DNA of 64,000 nucleotides from Methylobacterium bullatum (GTDB lineage Bacteria > Pseudomonadota > Alphaproteobacteria > Rhizobiales > Beijerinckiaceae). The position numbers and the translations under genes are program-made. This document shows, piece after piece, positions 45,585 to 54,127 of the stretch; the first letter of the stretch is position 1; each line of letters opens with the position of its first letter. The notes beneath the pieces are model-generated. The model had not been told where the DNA came from, did not search any database, and was given only the letters and a program-made list of their open reading frames with translations. Location of the stretch: positions 60,749 through 124,748 of the forward strand of contig NZ_NKUG01000070.1 of the NCBI RefSeq assembly GCF_014845095.1, in the 5' to 3' direction.

Positions 45585-46013
45585 GAGGCGCGTGCTGTCC
45601 TAAACGGGGTGAGACAGGCCCCCGACCGGGAGGCCTCGCGTTCACCCGTTCACGCGACCGAGCCGTCCCGCTTTCATGAGGGAGGCGGGACGGGGCTGGT
45701 TGGGATGAAGCGCTATGGACGGGCAATCCCGCCGCCCGATCCCTTGTTCCCGCACCCCTCCCCGATTGCACGGGGGGCGCATTCCCTCGCCCCGCTTGCG
45801 GGGAGAGGGACGCGACGACCCTGTCGTCGGCGCGTCGAGGCGGTAGCCGACGGTGAGGGGGCGATGTCGGATGAGACACCATCGGAATCGCCCCCTCACC
45901 GTCGCTCCGGCTTCGCCTCCGCTCATCGCGGACACGACGAGGTGTCCGCGATCCTCTCCCCGCCTGCGGGGAGAGGGGGCTCTCTCCCCCGTTCATGGTG
46001 GAGACGACCTGAC
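45585..46013. other. 429-base intergenic region with inverted repeats
   Basis: No gene is assigned. Between the OYE promoter and the end of the CitE-like gene lies a long inverted repeat of two roughly 90-base arms (45784-45979). On both strands the frames here read through hairpin sequence and are not credible. Confidence 0.55.
45784..45979. repeat. Long imperfect inverted repeat with GC-rich hairpins
   Basis: The left arm begins with CCCTCGCCCCGC and ends in GACGGTGAGGGGGCGA (to about 45863); the right arm starts with CGCCCCCTCACCGTC (about 45889) and ends in a near-perfect hairpin CCTCTCCCCG-CCTG-CGGGGAGAGG (45953-45976). The arms match each other in opposite direction over about 90 bases with gaps. 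This is a BIME-like pair of a REP-type element. Confidence 0.65.
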
Positions 46014-46898
46014 TCAATACCCTTTGGCGGCGATGGAATCCGACCAGTTCACCGCGCGGCGGGCCATGCTGATATGCTGGCGCTCGTACATGCGGCCCTC
46101 GACCTTGATGGCGCCGCGCTTGGCGTTCTCGGGCTTGTCGAAGGCCTCGATCACCAGGGTGGCGCGGCGCACCTCTTCCTCGGTGGGGGCGAAGGAGGTG
46201 TTGGCCGGCTCGAGCTGGTTGGGATGGATCAGCGTCTTGCCGTCGAAGCCGAGGTCGCGTGCCTGCCGGCACTCGGTGCGACACCCTTCGATGTCGCCGA
46301 TATCGTTCCAGACGCCGTCGAGGATGGTGAGGCCTTCGGCGCGGGCGGCGGCCAGGGTGAACATCATCCAGGGCAGCATCGGCACCCGGCCGGGCACGAG
46401 CTGCGCCCAGGTGTCCTTGGCGAGATCGTTGGTCCCGAGGACGAAGCAAGTGAGCCGGGTGCGCCGGTCGCGCCGCGCCTTGGCGATGTCCTGGATGTTG
46501 AGGATCGCCGCCGGGGTTTCGATCATCGCCCAGACGTCGATGCTCTCGGGCGCATCGAGGGCTTCGAGATGGTTGGCGATGCTCTCCAGCACCGCGGGCG
46601 AGGACACTTTCGGCATCAGGATGGCGTCGGGACGGGCTTCGATCGCCGCCTTCAGGTCGGCTTCGCCCCAGGGGGTCTGCGGAGCGTTGACGCGGATCAC
46701 GAGCTCGCGGTCGCCGTAGCCGCCGCCCTTCACCGCCGCGCAGACCTGCTCGCGGGCCAGCACCTTCTCGTCCGGTCCCACCGCGTCTTCGAGGTCCAGA
46801 ATCAGGGCATCGGCCTGCAGGGTCTTCGCCTTGTCGAGGGCTCTCTGGTTCGAGCCGGGCATGTAGAGGACGCTGCGGCGCAGGCGGAGATCGGACAT
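46014..46898 (-). CDS. CitE-like HpcH/HpaI aldolase/lyase family protein
   Basis: 294 residues. Starts LRRSVLYMPGSNQRALDKAK (family opening), then ALILDLEDAVGPDEKVLARE with the metal-binding Glu/Asp of the fold, ILMPKVSSPAVLESI, AMIETPAAILNIQDIAKARR and the tail GFDGKTLIHPNQLEPANTSF. The CitE-like group includes malyl-CoA and citramalyl-CoA lyases and the (3S)-malyl-CoA thioesterase of methylotroph-like carbon pathways; the shorter length and sequence fit the thioesterase/CitE-like branch better than the long malyl-CoA lyase. The exact substrate is not certain. Confidence 0.85.
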   Translation of the reverse strand: MSDLRLRRSVLYMPGSNQRALDKAKTLQADALILDLEDAVGPDEKVLAREQVCAAVKGGGYGDRELVIRVNAPQTPWGEADLKAAIEARPDAILMPKVSSPAVLESIANHLEALDAPESIDVWAMIETPAAILNIQDIAKARRDRRTRLTCFVLGTNDLAKDTWAQLVPGRVPMLPWMMFTLAAARAEGLTILDGVWNDIGDIEGCRTECRQARDLGFDGKTLIHPNQLEPANTSFAPTEEEVRRATLVIEAFDKPENAKRGAIKVEGRMYERQHISMARRAVNWSDSIAAKGY

Positions 46899-47112
46899 GA
46901 ACGCATTCCAGTGACGATGCGGTGGAGCTTAATGCAACACGGCTGCCGGGACAGCCCTGCGGATATAAAATGCGTGTCGATGATCCGCGTTCGACCGGCG
47001 CGGGCGTGGCCTTTGCAGCGAAATGCCGATCACACCGCATCGCCGCGAGGGCCTCGGGAAAATCCACTGGGTTCGCGGGAAACCGGCCCGGACAATGCAC
47101 GGACAGGGAATC

Positions 47113-47457
47113 ATGCCGCCTTCGACGGAAAACCGCCCCTATACGGCGACGCGGGAGGGCGTCCGGCTCGCCGTGCGCCTGACGGCGCGCGCGAGTCGGA
47201 CCGGCCTCGACGGTCTCGTGGAGGGCGCCGACGGGCGCGTCTGGGTCCAGATGCGGGTCGCCGCACCTCCGGTGGAGGGGGCCGCCAACACGGCGCTGAT
47301 CGCCGCCCTCGCTGAGGCCCTGGACCTGCGCCGGTCCGACATCCGCATCGTCACCGGGGATACGGCGCGACAGAAGATCCTGGCGCTCGGCGGCGACCCC
47401 GCATCGCTCGTCTCACGCCTCGACGCCTGGATCGCCGGCGCTGCCAAACGGCGGTGA
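47113..47457 (+). CDS. DUF167 (YggU) family protein
   Basis: 114 residues from ATG 47113 (MPPSTENRPYTATREGVRLA), selected since the frame upstream overlaps the CitE-like promoter region; CAGGGAATC precedes it. Family core: VRLTARASRTGLDGL, then VQMRVAAPPVEGAANTALIA and ALDLRRSDIRIVTGDTARQK, the classical DUF167 pattern with its conserved GxxK-like and PPVxGxAN motifs. Function unknown. Convergent with the CsaA-like gene, two bases between stops. Confidence 0.9.
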   Translation: MPPSTENRPYTATREGVRLAVRLTARASRTGLDGLVEGADGRVWVQMRVAAPPVEGAANTALIAALAEALDLRRSDIRIVTGDTARQKILALGGDPASLVSRLDAWIAGAAKRR

Positions 47458-47459
47458 GA

Positions 47460-47831
47460 TCAGAACAGGCGGCTTCCGTCTGGCACGGCCTGGTCGGGGC
47501 GGAACAGCACGACGGCGCCGTTCGTGTCGGCGAAGCCCAGGGTCAGGACCTCCGAGAGGAACTTGCCGATCTGGCGCGGGGGGAAGTTCACCACCGCGGC
47601 GACCTGCCGGCCGACCAGATCCTCCGGCCGGTAATGCTCGGTGATCTGGGCGCTGGAGCGCTTGGCGCCGATGGCCGGTCCGAAATCGATGACGAGCTTG
47701 AGGGCCGGCTTGCGCGCTTCGGGAAACGGCTCGGCGGAGACCACCGTGCCGATCCGGATGTCGACGGCCAGGAATTGGTCGAACGTGATCGGGGCCGCCG
47801 CCGGAGCCGCCGAATCGTGGTTCACATGCAT
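47460..47831 (-). CDS. CsaA-like tRNA-binding-domain protein
   Basis: 123 residues forming a single OB-fold tRNA-binding (EMAP-II-like) domain: FDQFLAVDIRIGTVVSAEPF, KPALKLVIDFGPAIGAKRSS, then VGRQVAAVVNFPPRQIGKFL and SEVLTLGFADTNGAVVLFRP. CsaA homologues act as export-related chaperones in Bacillus, and a tRNA-binding function is also possible; which applies here is unknown. It is 16 bases downstream of the ftrC-like permease gene, so it may be the last gene of that operon. Confidence 0.9.
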   Translation of the reverse strand: MHVNHDSAAPAAAPITFDQFLAVDIRIGTVVSAEPFPEARKPALKLVIDFGPAIGAKRSSAQITEHYRPEDLVGRQVAAVVNFPPRQIGKFLSEVLTLGFADTNGAVVLFRPDQAVPDGSRLF

Positions 47832-47847
47832 GGTCCGCCTCCCCGGT

Positions 47848-48675
47848 TCACGCCGTTCGCAGGGTCCGCCGCCTCTTGTCGGCCGACGACCATTGCATGA
47901 GCGCGATCATCACCAGGATCGTGCCGAGATAGACGATGACCTGCAGTCCCGTCGGGCGGTCGGTATAGCCGACGAGGGCATGGAGCACGCGGCCGACCAT
48001 GCTGCCCTCGGACAGGATGTTGGCGGTGTTCCAGAGCGGCCGGTCGAGCACGGTGATGAGCCCGGCATTGGTGAGGAACTGCGCCGCCTGCGCGGCGAGG
48101 CCGGCGGCGAGGAAGATGATGAGCGCGCTGGTGACCGAGAAGACGTAGCGGGTGGGGATCGCGGCCAAGCCGAAATAGCTCACCGCCGAGATCAGGATGC
48201 CGGCGCCGACCCCGGCCAGCGCCCCGATCTGCAGGTCGGGGCCGGACGTGCCCGAGGCGACGAGGCCGTAGAGGAAGAGGACGAGTTCCGCGCCCTCGCG
48301 CAGGATCGCCGCGCCGACGACGAAGGCCAGGGCGGCGGATGTGGTCTCGCCCCGGCGCACGGATTCTCCGGCGGCCTTCAGTTCGCCCGCCAGTTCGCGC
48401 CCGTGGCGGCTCATCCAGGTGTTGTGCCAGATCAGCATGATAACGGCGGTGGCGAGGACGGCGGCGTTCAGGATGTCCTGTCCCGCGCCCTCGAACGCGT
48501 CGGAGATCGCTTCGGCGAAGAGCGCCACGAGGCAGGCGCCGGCAAGCCCGCCGACCACGCCGAGGCCGATCCAGCGGCCGCGCCCGGCGATGCCGCGCGT
48601 CGCCGCCAGCACGATGCCGATGATGAGGCCGGCTTCGATGACCTCGCGGAAGGCGATGACGAATGCTCCGATCAT
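47848..48675 (-). CDS. ftrC: FTR1-type iron permease (FtrC-like)
   Basis: Inner-membrane high-affinity iron permease that moves iron into the cytoplasm. 275 residues with about seven helices. Two REXXE iron-binding motifs: MIGAFVIAFREVIEAGLIIG (REVIE, about residues 10-14) and FVVGAAILREGAELVLFLYG (REGAE, about 122-126). Last of the run ftrA-ftrB-ftrD-ftrC; 43 bases after ftrD. Confidence 0.92.
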   Translation of the reverse strand: MIGAFVIAFREVIEAGLIIGIVLAATRGIAGRGRWIGLGVVGGLAGACLVALFAEAISDAFEGAGQDILNAAVLATAVIMLIWHNTWMSRHGRELAGELKAAGESVRRGETTSAALAFVVGAAILREGAELVLFLYGLVASGTSGPDLQIGALAGVGAGILISAVSYFGLAAIPTRYVFSVTSALIIFLAAGLAAQAAQFLTNAGLITVLDRPLWNTANILSEGSMVGRVLHALVGYTDRPTGLQVIVYLGTILVMIALMQWSSADKRRRTLRTA

Positions 48676-48718
48676 GCGGAGATTTCCTTCGATGTCGCGG
48701 GCGGGCTGCGTGAGCGCC

Positions 48719-50119
48719 CTACCAGATCCAGAACAGAAGCACCCAGCCGGAGACCGACAGGGTGGCGGCGGCGGCGATGCAGGCCGTCGCGCCCGCCCGG
48801 CGCCATCCGCCGGTGGTGAGCCCCGCCACCTGCCAGGCGAGCCACGCGCTCCACAGGCTCGCGCCGATGAGCAGCCCGGCCCGCATCTCGGCGACGTAGG
48901 GAAGCGGGAGCCCCTCCCCGCGCAGGAAGGTGACCGTGAGGGCCGAGAGGCCGAGGAACACGCCGCATCCCGCGATGGGGATCAGCGTCTGCGTCAGGTG
49001 GTGGAAGCGCGCCGACGACCAGGGGCCGAGGAAGCGCGTGGCGAGGGCCACGAGGGCGGAGAGGCCTACCCCGAGGATGACCGTCGCGGCGCCGATATAG
49101 GCCAGCAGCAGGCCGCCATCGAGCAGGGTCATGACGTCGTTGTGCTCGGGGTAGTTGGTGAGCACGAACCACGGCAGGGTGGTCTCCAGCGGCCAGACCA
49201 TGCCGTGCTCGATGAACCAGGTGGCGAACCATTGCTTGGCGTCGATGAACCAGGGGCTCGACGACCATTGGAAGGCCCCGGCCGCCAGACCCATCATCCC
49301 GAACAGGATCAGGATCGTCTGTTCGAGGCTCGGCTCGGTGCCGGCCACATGGACGATCTCGTAGGCCGGGGAGCGCCGGGCGAGGCGGACCGCGCCGCGA
49401 TAGCCGCTGCAGCGCCCGCACATATGGCAGGAGCCGGCCCCGCGCATGGTCTTCACCGGCACCAGGGGCGCGCAGTTGAAGGCGGCGCCCTGCGGCTTGT
49501 CGGAGGCGGCCCAGGCGGGGCGGTCCACCTGGAAGCTCACCGGGGCGAGCTTCGCCAGCACCGCGAAAACGCCGTTCACGGGGCAGAGATAGCGGCACCA
49601 GACGCGCTTGTTGCGGCCATAGACGAGGCCCACCGCGATCGCCGCCACCGTCGAGCCGCCCAGAACGGCGAGTACCGGCTTCGGATAGCCGTAGACGCTG
49701 ACCATCTGGCCGTAGACGGTGGTGCCGGCGAACGCGATGAAGGGCCAGCCGCCCCAGGTGATCCAGCGCGGCACCGCGCGGCCGAGGCTCCAGCGGCTGG
49801 CGAATTCCGTGAGCGTGCCCTCGGGACACAGGACCCCGCACCAGGCCCGGCCGACCAGCACCATGCTCACGAGGACGAAGGGCCACCAGATGCCCCAGAA
49901 CGCGAATTGCGCGAGGACGGTCAGGTTGTTCCAGAGATGGGCGGTGCGGTCCGGCAGGGGCAGGAAGGCCGGCACGGCCACGAGGACGAGATAGACCGCC
50001 ACGACGGCCCATTGCACGCTGCGGATGATTCCGCCGTGGCGCTGCAGCCAATGGCCGAGTTCCGCGAGGCGCTGGTCGATCCAGGCTTCACGCAGGTCCG
50101 TCGAGACGCTCGCCGCCAT
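48719..50119 (-). CDS. ftrD: Membrane polyferredoxin of the iron uptake system (FtrD-like)
   Basis: Membrane 4Fe-4S protein that passes electrons to or from the iron being imported. 466 residues with several helices. Cysteine motifs: GRAWCGVLCPEGTLTEFASR, then KRVWCRYLCPVNGVFAVLAK, and a ferredoxin-like CHMCGRCSGYRGAVRLARRS. The gene starts four bases after ftrB stops. It precedes the permease, so the gene order is A-B-D-C rather than the A-B-C-D described in Bordetella. Confidence 0.9.
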   Translation of the reverse strand: MAASVSTDLREAWIDQRLAELGHWLQRHGGIIRSVQWAVVAVYLVLVAVPAFLPLPDRTAHLWNNLTVLAQFAFWGIWWPFVLVSMVLVGRAWCGVLCPEGTLTEFASRWSLGRAVPRWITWGGWPFIAFAGTTVYGQMVSVYGYPKPVLAVLGGSTVAAIAVGLVYGRNKRVWCRYLCPVNGVFAVLAKLAPVSFQVDRPAWAASDKPQGAAFNCAPLVPVKTMRGAGSCHMCGRCSGYRGAVRLARRSPAYEIVHVAGTEPSLEQTILILFGMMGLAAGAFQWSSSPWFIDAKQWFATWFIEHGMVWPLETTLPWFVLTNYPEHNDVMTLLDGGLLLAYIGAATVILGVGLSALVALATRFLGPWSSARFHHLTQTLIPIAGCGVFLGLSALTVTFLRGEGLPLPYVAEMRAGLLIGASLWSAWLAWQVAGLTTGGWRRAGATACIAAAATLSVSGWVLLFWIW

Positions 50120-50123
50120 CGGG

Positions 50124-50459
50124 CTACTTCGCCACCAGCTTGGCTTTGGCTTCCGGATGGAAATCGTCGAACACGTCGTAGGTGCCGGGGTCGAGGGTGC
50201 GGAACACGATGGCCGAGGTCGCGCCGGCGGCCAGGGCCTTCTCGCGCTTCAGTTCCATGCTCTCGAACTCCACCGGCGAAGCGCCGGTATTGCTGATCTC
50301 CAGCTTGAAGCGGGTATTGGCCGGCACCTCGATGATCTCGGGGATGATCACGCCGTCCTTCATCTCGACCTTGATCACCGGCATGTCGTTGGCCGACGCA
50401 AAGCCGATGCCGGCCGCCATGACGGCGCAGGCGAGTGCGAGGCTGCGGACGTGCTGCAT
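50124..50459 (-). CDS. ftrB: Cupredoxin-like periplasmic protein (FtrB-like)
   Basis: 111 residues from ATG 50459 (MQHVRSLALACAVMAAGIGF), which gives a signal peptide; a GTG at 50462 and a TTG at 50471 are alternatives and overlap the ftrA stop. Mature domain: VIKVEMKDGVIIPEIIEVPA, then TRFKLEISNTGASPVEFESM and RTLDPGTYDVFDDFHPEAKA, a cupredoxin-type beta-sandwich. It would act as the oxidase that handles iron at the periplasmic face with FtrA. Confidence 0.88.
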   Translation of the reverse strand: MQHVRSLALACAVMAAGIGFASANDMPVIKVEMKDGVIIPEIIEVPANTRFKLEISNTGASPVEFESMELKREKALAAGATSAIVFRTLDPGTYDVFDDFHPEAKAKLVAK

Positions 50460-50467
50460 CACGGGGC

Positions 50468-51031
50468 TCAATACGCACCCTTCTTGCCGGTGCCGGCGAA
50501 GGTGAAGTCCTGGATCAGGTCAAAGGGCTTGAACCATTCGGCGACGCCCGTCTCCTTGTCCACGTGGCGGCCGAAATGCTGGTTCTTGCCGGGAGGGGCC
50601 ACGGTGAGCTTGAGCCGGTAGCGGCCGGGGCCGCTCAGCTTGACGTTGTCGCCGTAATGCGGGCCGTCATTGGCGACCATCGGCATCAGCGAGCCGCTCA
50701 CCTTCGGGCCCGTGGCGGCCTCGCCCTCCAGCTTCGTCAGTTCGAAGCTCACGTCGAGGGAGGGGAGCCAGTCGCCCTCGGCGAAGCCGTTGCGATTGTC
50801 CTTGGCCGCGCGGATATCGGCTTCGAGGTGGATGTCGGATTGCGCGGCGGCGCGCATCATGTCCGGCGGGTCCATCTCGATCGGCTGAAGATAGACCGCC
50901 GTCACCTCCAGCCCGTCCTTCAGCATGGGAGGGCCGATCGGCGTCTCCTTGGCCGAGGCGAAGCCGGTGCCCAGGGCCGCGAAGGCCAGCAGGGAGGCGG
51001 AAATCAGGGCGGAGTGAGTGATCTTGCGCAT
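50468..51031 (-). CDS. ftrA: Periplasmic iron-binding protein of the P19/FtrA family
   Basis: Binds ferrous iron in the periplasm for the FtrABCD uptake system. 187 residues with a signal (THSALISASLLAFAALGTGF) and mature start KETPIGPPMLKDGLEVTAVY. Family motifs: DIHLEADIRAAKDNRNGFAE, GSLMPMVANDGPHYGDNVKL (the conserved His-Tyr site) and LTVAPPGKNQHFGRHVDKET. First gene of the minus-strand iron cassette. Its upstream region has an Irr/ICE-like dyad. Confidence 0.94.
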   Translation of the reverse strand: MRKITHSALISASLLAFAALGTGFASAKETPIGPPMLKDGLEVTAVYLQPIEMDPPDMMRAAAQSDIHLEADIRAAKDNRNGFAEGDWLPSLDVSFELTKLEGEAATGPKVSGSLMPMVANDGPHYGDNVKLSGPGRYRLKLTVAPPGKNQHFGRHVDKETGVAEWFKPFDLIQDFTFAGTGKKGAY

Positions 51032-51094
51032 CGTCTCTAGCGCGTAAACCAGCGCTCAGCCGATGCAAAGGCGCTTCTTTGCCGAATCGATATA

Positions 51095-51109
51095 TCAGAA
51101 CAATTCCAA
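51095..51109 (-). promoter_or_regulatory. Irr/ICE-like iron control element upstream of ftrA
   Basis: Minus-strand reading TTGGAA-TTG-TTCTGA closely follows the rhizobial ICE pattern TTAGAA-N3-TTCTAA (two bases off). It lies 64 bases before the ftrA start on the coding strand, with AT-rich bases downstream that could be the -10 box. Known for the family: Irr senses haem and iron and acts at such sites. Confidence 0.45.
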
Positions 51110-51300
51110 TGTGTTGCGCCCGCCCTTGGAACGACCGACGAAGGGCGGTCCGACGGCCTCTATGCCGCACCGCCCTCCCGAACGGCGACCGGGCCGCAAG
51201 CCGAGCCGGCCGGACGAACCGCCCGTTAACGGTGGCGCGACCAGTATCGTCGTCCCGTGGTCCTGCTGGCACGCAAGGTCGGCCGGAGACATCAGCGCCC

Positions 51301-52317
51301 ATGGCGACCGCACTCGTAGCCCTCGTTCAGCAACTCGACCGCACCATGGCGGGGGCTTCGACGGAGCGCCGCGAGTCGATCCTGCACGATCTGACGTCAC
51401 TATTCGCCGAATACGCGCCGCGTCTCGGCGCCGACCACGTCCGCGCCTTCGACATGGTGATGTTGCATCTGGCCCGGTCGATGGAGGAGGTCGCCAGAAG
51501 CGACCTGTCGCGCCGCATCGCCCCGATCGCCAACGCGCCGCCGCGCCTGATTCGCGACCTGGCCTTCGATCCCGCCGCCGCCGTATCCGTCCCGACCCTC
51601 GAAGCGGCGACGCTGCTGACGCTCGACGATCTCACCGCGATCGCGCGGGTCTGCGGCCAGCCCCAGCTCCTGGCCCTGACGCGCCGCAAGACCCTCATCG
51701 AGCTCCTCACCGACATCATCGTCGAGCGGGGCGACGCGACAGTATCGCGTGCGGTGGCGGGCAATCCCGGCGCGCGATTCTCCCTCGACGGCTACAGGCA
51801 GCTCGTGGGCCGCAGCCTGTCCGATCCGGAACTCGCCGCGCGGCTTCGCGACCGCGACGACGTACCCGACATCCTGGCGCAGGAAGGTGCCCTGTGGCAC
51901 GGTATGACCCCGCCCTCCCCGGACGATCCGGCCCGCGCCATCTTCGCGGCCGAGGTGTTCGTGGGCGCCCAGTTCCGCCAGGGCGAGGTCACCGAAACCG
52001 TCATCGTCGGCTGGCTCGATTCGGGCCGCGAGACGGAAGCGCTCGTGGCGCTCGCCCGCCTCGCTGGGGTTCCCAGCGCCATGGCCATCGAGGCCTATCA
52101 CGCGCCCTCCTACGAGCCGCTGCTCTACCTCCTCCGCTCGGTGCGCTTCGGCTGGAAGATCCTGAAGCTGTTCATGGCCTCGAATTCGGATCGGGAGACG
52201 CCGCCCGAAGTGATGCGGGGGATGACGGAGGCGTTCCAGGCCCTCTCCGTTGCCACGGCGCAGCGCGTCGTCCGGATGAACGCGGCCCGACGGCAGATCG
52301 ACGCCGACCATGACTAA
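51301..52317 (+). CDS. DUF2336 family protein
   Basis: 338 residues from ATG 51301 (MATALVALVQQLDRTMAGAS); the frame upstream overlaps the ftrA control region and is not used. The protein is all-alpha: STERRESILHDLTSLFAEYA, RLIRDLAFDPAAAVSVPTLE and RKTLIELLTDIIVERGDATV match the DUF2336 pattern, a HEAT-like helical scaffold found in alphaproteobacteria. Function unknown. It diverges from ftrA over 269 bases. Confidence 0.85.
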   Translation: MATALVALVQQLDRTMAGASTERRESILHDLTSLFAEYAPRLGADHVRAFDMVMLHLARSMEEVARSDLSRRIAPIANAPPRLIRDLAFDPAAAVSVPTLEAATLLTLDDLTAIARVCGQPQLLALTRRKTLIELLTDIIVERGDATVSRAVAGNPGARFSLDGYRQLVGRSLSDPELAARLRDRDDVPDILAQEGALWHGMTPPSPDDPARAIFAAEVFVGAQFRQGEVTETVIVGWLDSGRETEALVALARLAGVPSAMAIEAYHAPSYEPLLYLLRSVRFGWKILKLFMASNSDRETPPEVMRGMTEAFQALSVATAQRVVRMNAARRQIDADHD

Positions 52318-52411
52318 CCGCCTCGCAGGCGCTTGGCCGCACGGAACCGGTGCCGCGCCGAACGGGCGGCGAGCCCTCACCTGTCTGACGACGTTCTAAG
52401 AAGTCGCTCTC

Positions 52412-52771
52412 ATGCCTCAGCTACGCAAAGACATCAGGACCAGTTTCGAGCATGCCCGGCAGAAGGTCGAGGCCTATGCCTCGGCCAGCGAGGACTTGTC
52501 CGGCGAATTGCGTCGCTGGACCGATTCGACCCTCCGGTTCATCGAGCCCGAGGCCACGATCCGAACTCTTCACCGCATCGTCCTGGAAAGGGCCGACGAT
52601 CTCGCCGGTCTGATGGCGGAGCGACCCCGGCCCCGCGACTCGTCCATCGCCACGGCCAAGAGCCACCTGACGGCTGCGTTCGAGGATCTGGAGGATGCCA
52701 TCCTGAAACACGGCATCCTCACGCCGGCGGGCGAGAAGGTCGGCCTTGGAATCGCCGGCAGGCCGATCTGA
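52412..52771 (+). CDS. Small helical protein of unknown function
   Basis: 119 residues, mostly helix: MPQLRKDIRTSFEHARQKVE, AYASASEDLSGELRRWTDST, TLHRIVLERADDLAGLMAER, then a C-terminal HLTAAFEDLEDAILKHGILT. It follows the DUF2336 gene by 94 bases. The frame has a normal composition and a clean start; the family was not recognised. Confidence 0.6.
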   Translation: MPQLRKDIRTSFEHARQKVEAYASASEDLSGELRRWTDSTLRFIEPEATIRTLHRIVLERADDLAGLMAERPRPRDSSIATAKSHLTAAFEDLEDAILKHGILTPAGEKVGLGIAGRPI

Positions 52772-52801
52772 GCGCTTCGCCTCCGGCCGGGTCTCGACGC
52801 G

Positions 52802-54019
52802 TCAGCGAGAGACGGGATCGCCCGCCATGGCCTTGGCCTCTGGCAGCAGGGGCGATGCGGGCGTGGGGGATTGCAGGCGGCTCCGCAGGGCCGCGCCTGC
52901 GCGCAGCACGACGAGGACGAGGGACGCCACGCGGATATGGCGGGGCAACTGCTTCGGCCCGAGGGGGCGGTAGACCAATTTGGGGCTGACACGCTCGATC
53001 TCGGCGACGGCGAGGCCGACGAGGGGCTGCTGGGCGATCCGGCCCGCCTCCGCCGCCGGGATCGCCAGTCTGCGCGACCAGGCCCGCGTGGTCGCCAGGC
53101 GCCCCGTGGCGTGGAGGCGGCGCAGGCGACGGCGCCACAGGTACCGGTAGAGCGCCCGCGGCACCGCTTCCATGCGGGCGTCGCAGAGACTGTCGGGAAT
53201 CTCGCAGCGTGCCCGGATCGTATCGGCGACGCCGCCCGGCGCCCGGCCGACCAGACGCCCCGACACGGTGACGACCACGTCCTTGGCGTGCCGGACCCGG
53301 AGCCCGTGCTGGAGCAGGGCCGCCACGAAGGCGCCGTCCTCGCCGAGCGGGATCATCGGCATGCCGCCCACCAGCCGGTAGGCCGAGAGCCGGACGGAGA
53401 GCGTGGCGCCGATCGTCGTGCGGTGGCAGGGCCAGGGATCGTGCGGATCGTGGTCGATCCGCGCCTCCAGCTCCGTCAGGAGATCGCTGTAGGCGTCCTC
53501 CAGCTTGCCGCGCGCGCGCAGGGATTTGGGCAGGGCGGCCCATTCGGCCTCGTCGATCTGGATGCGCCCGGCCACCGCGTCGGCGCCGGCATTCAGGGCC
53601 GCGAGGTTGCGGACCACCCAATCCGTGGGGACGCGGCTGTCGGCGTCCGAGGTCAGGATGGTGCCGGCCGTGCCGTCGGGGCCGATCCATTCGGCGGCGG
53701 CATCCATGGCGGCGCGGCGCGCCCAGCCGGCATGGGCGCCGTCGAAGGTCACGCAGCGGACGCGGACGGGGATCGACATCGCCTGCGCGAGCTCCGCCAC
53801 GATCCGGTCCGTGCCGTCGGTGCAGTTGTTGAGGAACAGGTACAGGCCGAGGCTGCCCGGCCGCACGCCGTCCTGCGCGTCGATGGCCCGAAGGCACGCC
53901 TCGATCCGCTCGGCCTCGTTGCGGACCGGGATGGCGATGACGGTATCCGGGGCCGCCGAGGGAAAGCGGGGCGACGTGTCGATCCCGGGGGCGACGTCGG
54001 CGAGGGTCGAGTAGGGCAC
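52802..54019 (-). CDS. Family 2 glycosyltransferase
   Basis: 405 residues from GTG 54019, chosen because CGGAG lies six bases before it; the frame extends ten codons further to a TTG at 54049. The GT-A fold starts DTVIAIPVRNEAERIEACLR (nucleotide site near residue 25), then LYLFLNNCTDGTDRIVAELA and the metal-binding TILTSDADSRVPTDWVVRNL (DAD motif, about 117-119), followed by VGGMPMIPLGEDGAFVAALL with the catalytic ED pair. Acceptor and donor unknown; envelope polysaccharide or carotenoid-type glycolipid decoration are both possible. Confidence 0.9.
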   Translation of the reverse strand: MPYSTLADVAPGIDTSPRFPSAAPDTVIAIPVRNEAERIEACLRAIDAQDGVRPGSLGLYLFLNNCTDGTDRIVAELAQAMSIPVRVRCVTFDGAHAGWARRAAMDAAAEWIGPDGTAGTILTSDADSRVPTDWVVRNLAALNAGADAVAGRIQIDEAEWAALPKSLRARGKLEDAYSDLLTELEARIDHDPHDPWPCHRTTIGATLSVRLSAYRLVGGMPMIPLGEDGAFVAALLQHGLRVRHAKDVVVTVSGRLVGRAPGGVADTIRARCEIPDSLCDARMEAVPRALYRYLWRRRLRRLHATGRLATTRAWSRRLAIPAAEAGRIAQQPLVGLAVAEIERVSPKLVYRPLGPKQLPRHIRVASLVLVVLRAGAALRSRLQSPTPASPLLPEAKAMAGDPVSR

Positions 54020-54127
54020 GGGGGACTCCGATGGGGCGGCGCGGGCCAAGCCCGCTTCCGTTTCCCGGCAGGTGAGAGGGCCGGACCTTATCCATCGAAG
54101 CTGAACGGCAGCCGTCCGGTGCGACGA

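Noticed and set aside
44772..47315. Long plus-strand frame across the OYE and CitE-like genes
   Set aside because: It spans the intergenic inverted repeats and both antisense gene bodies without domain content.
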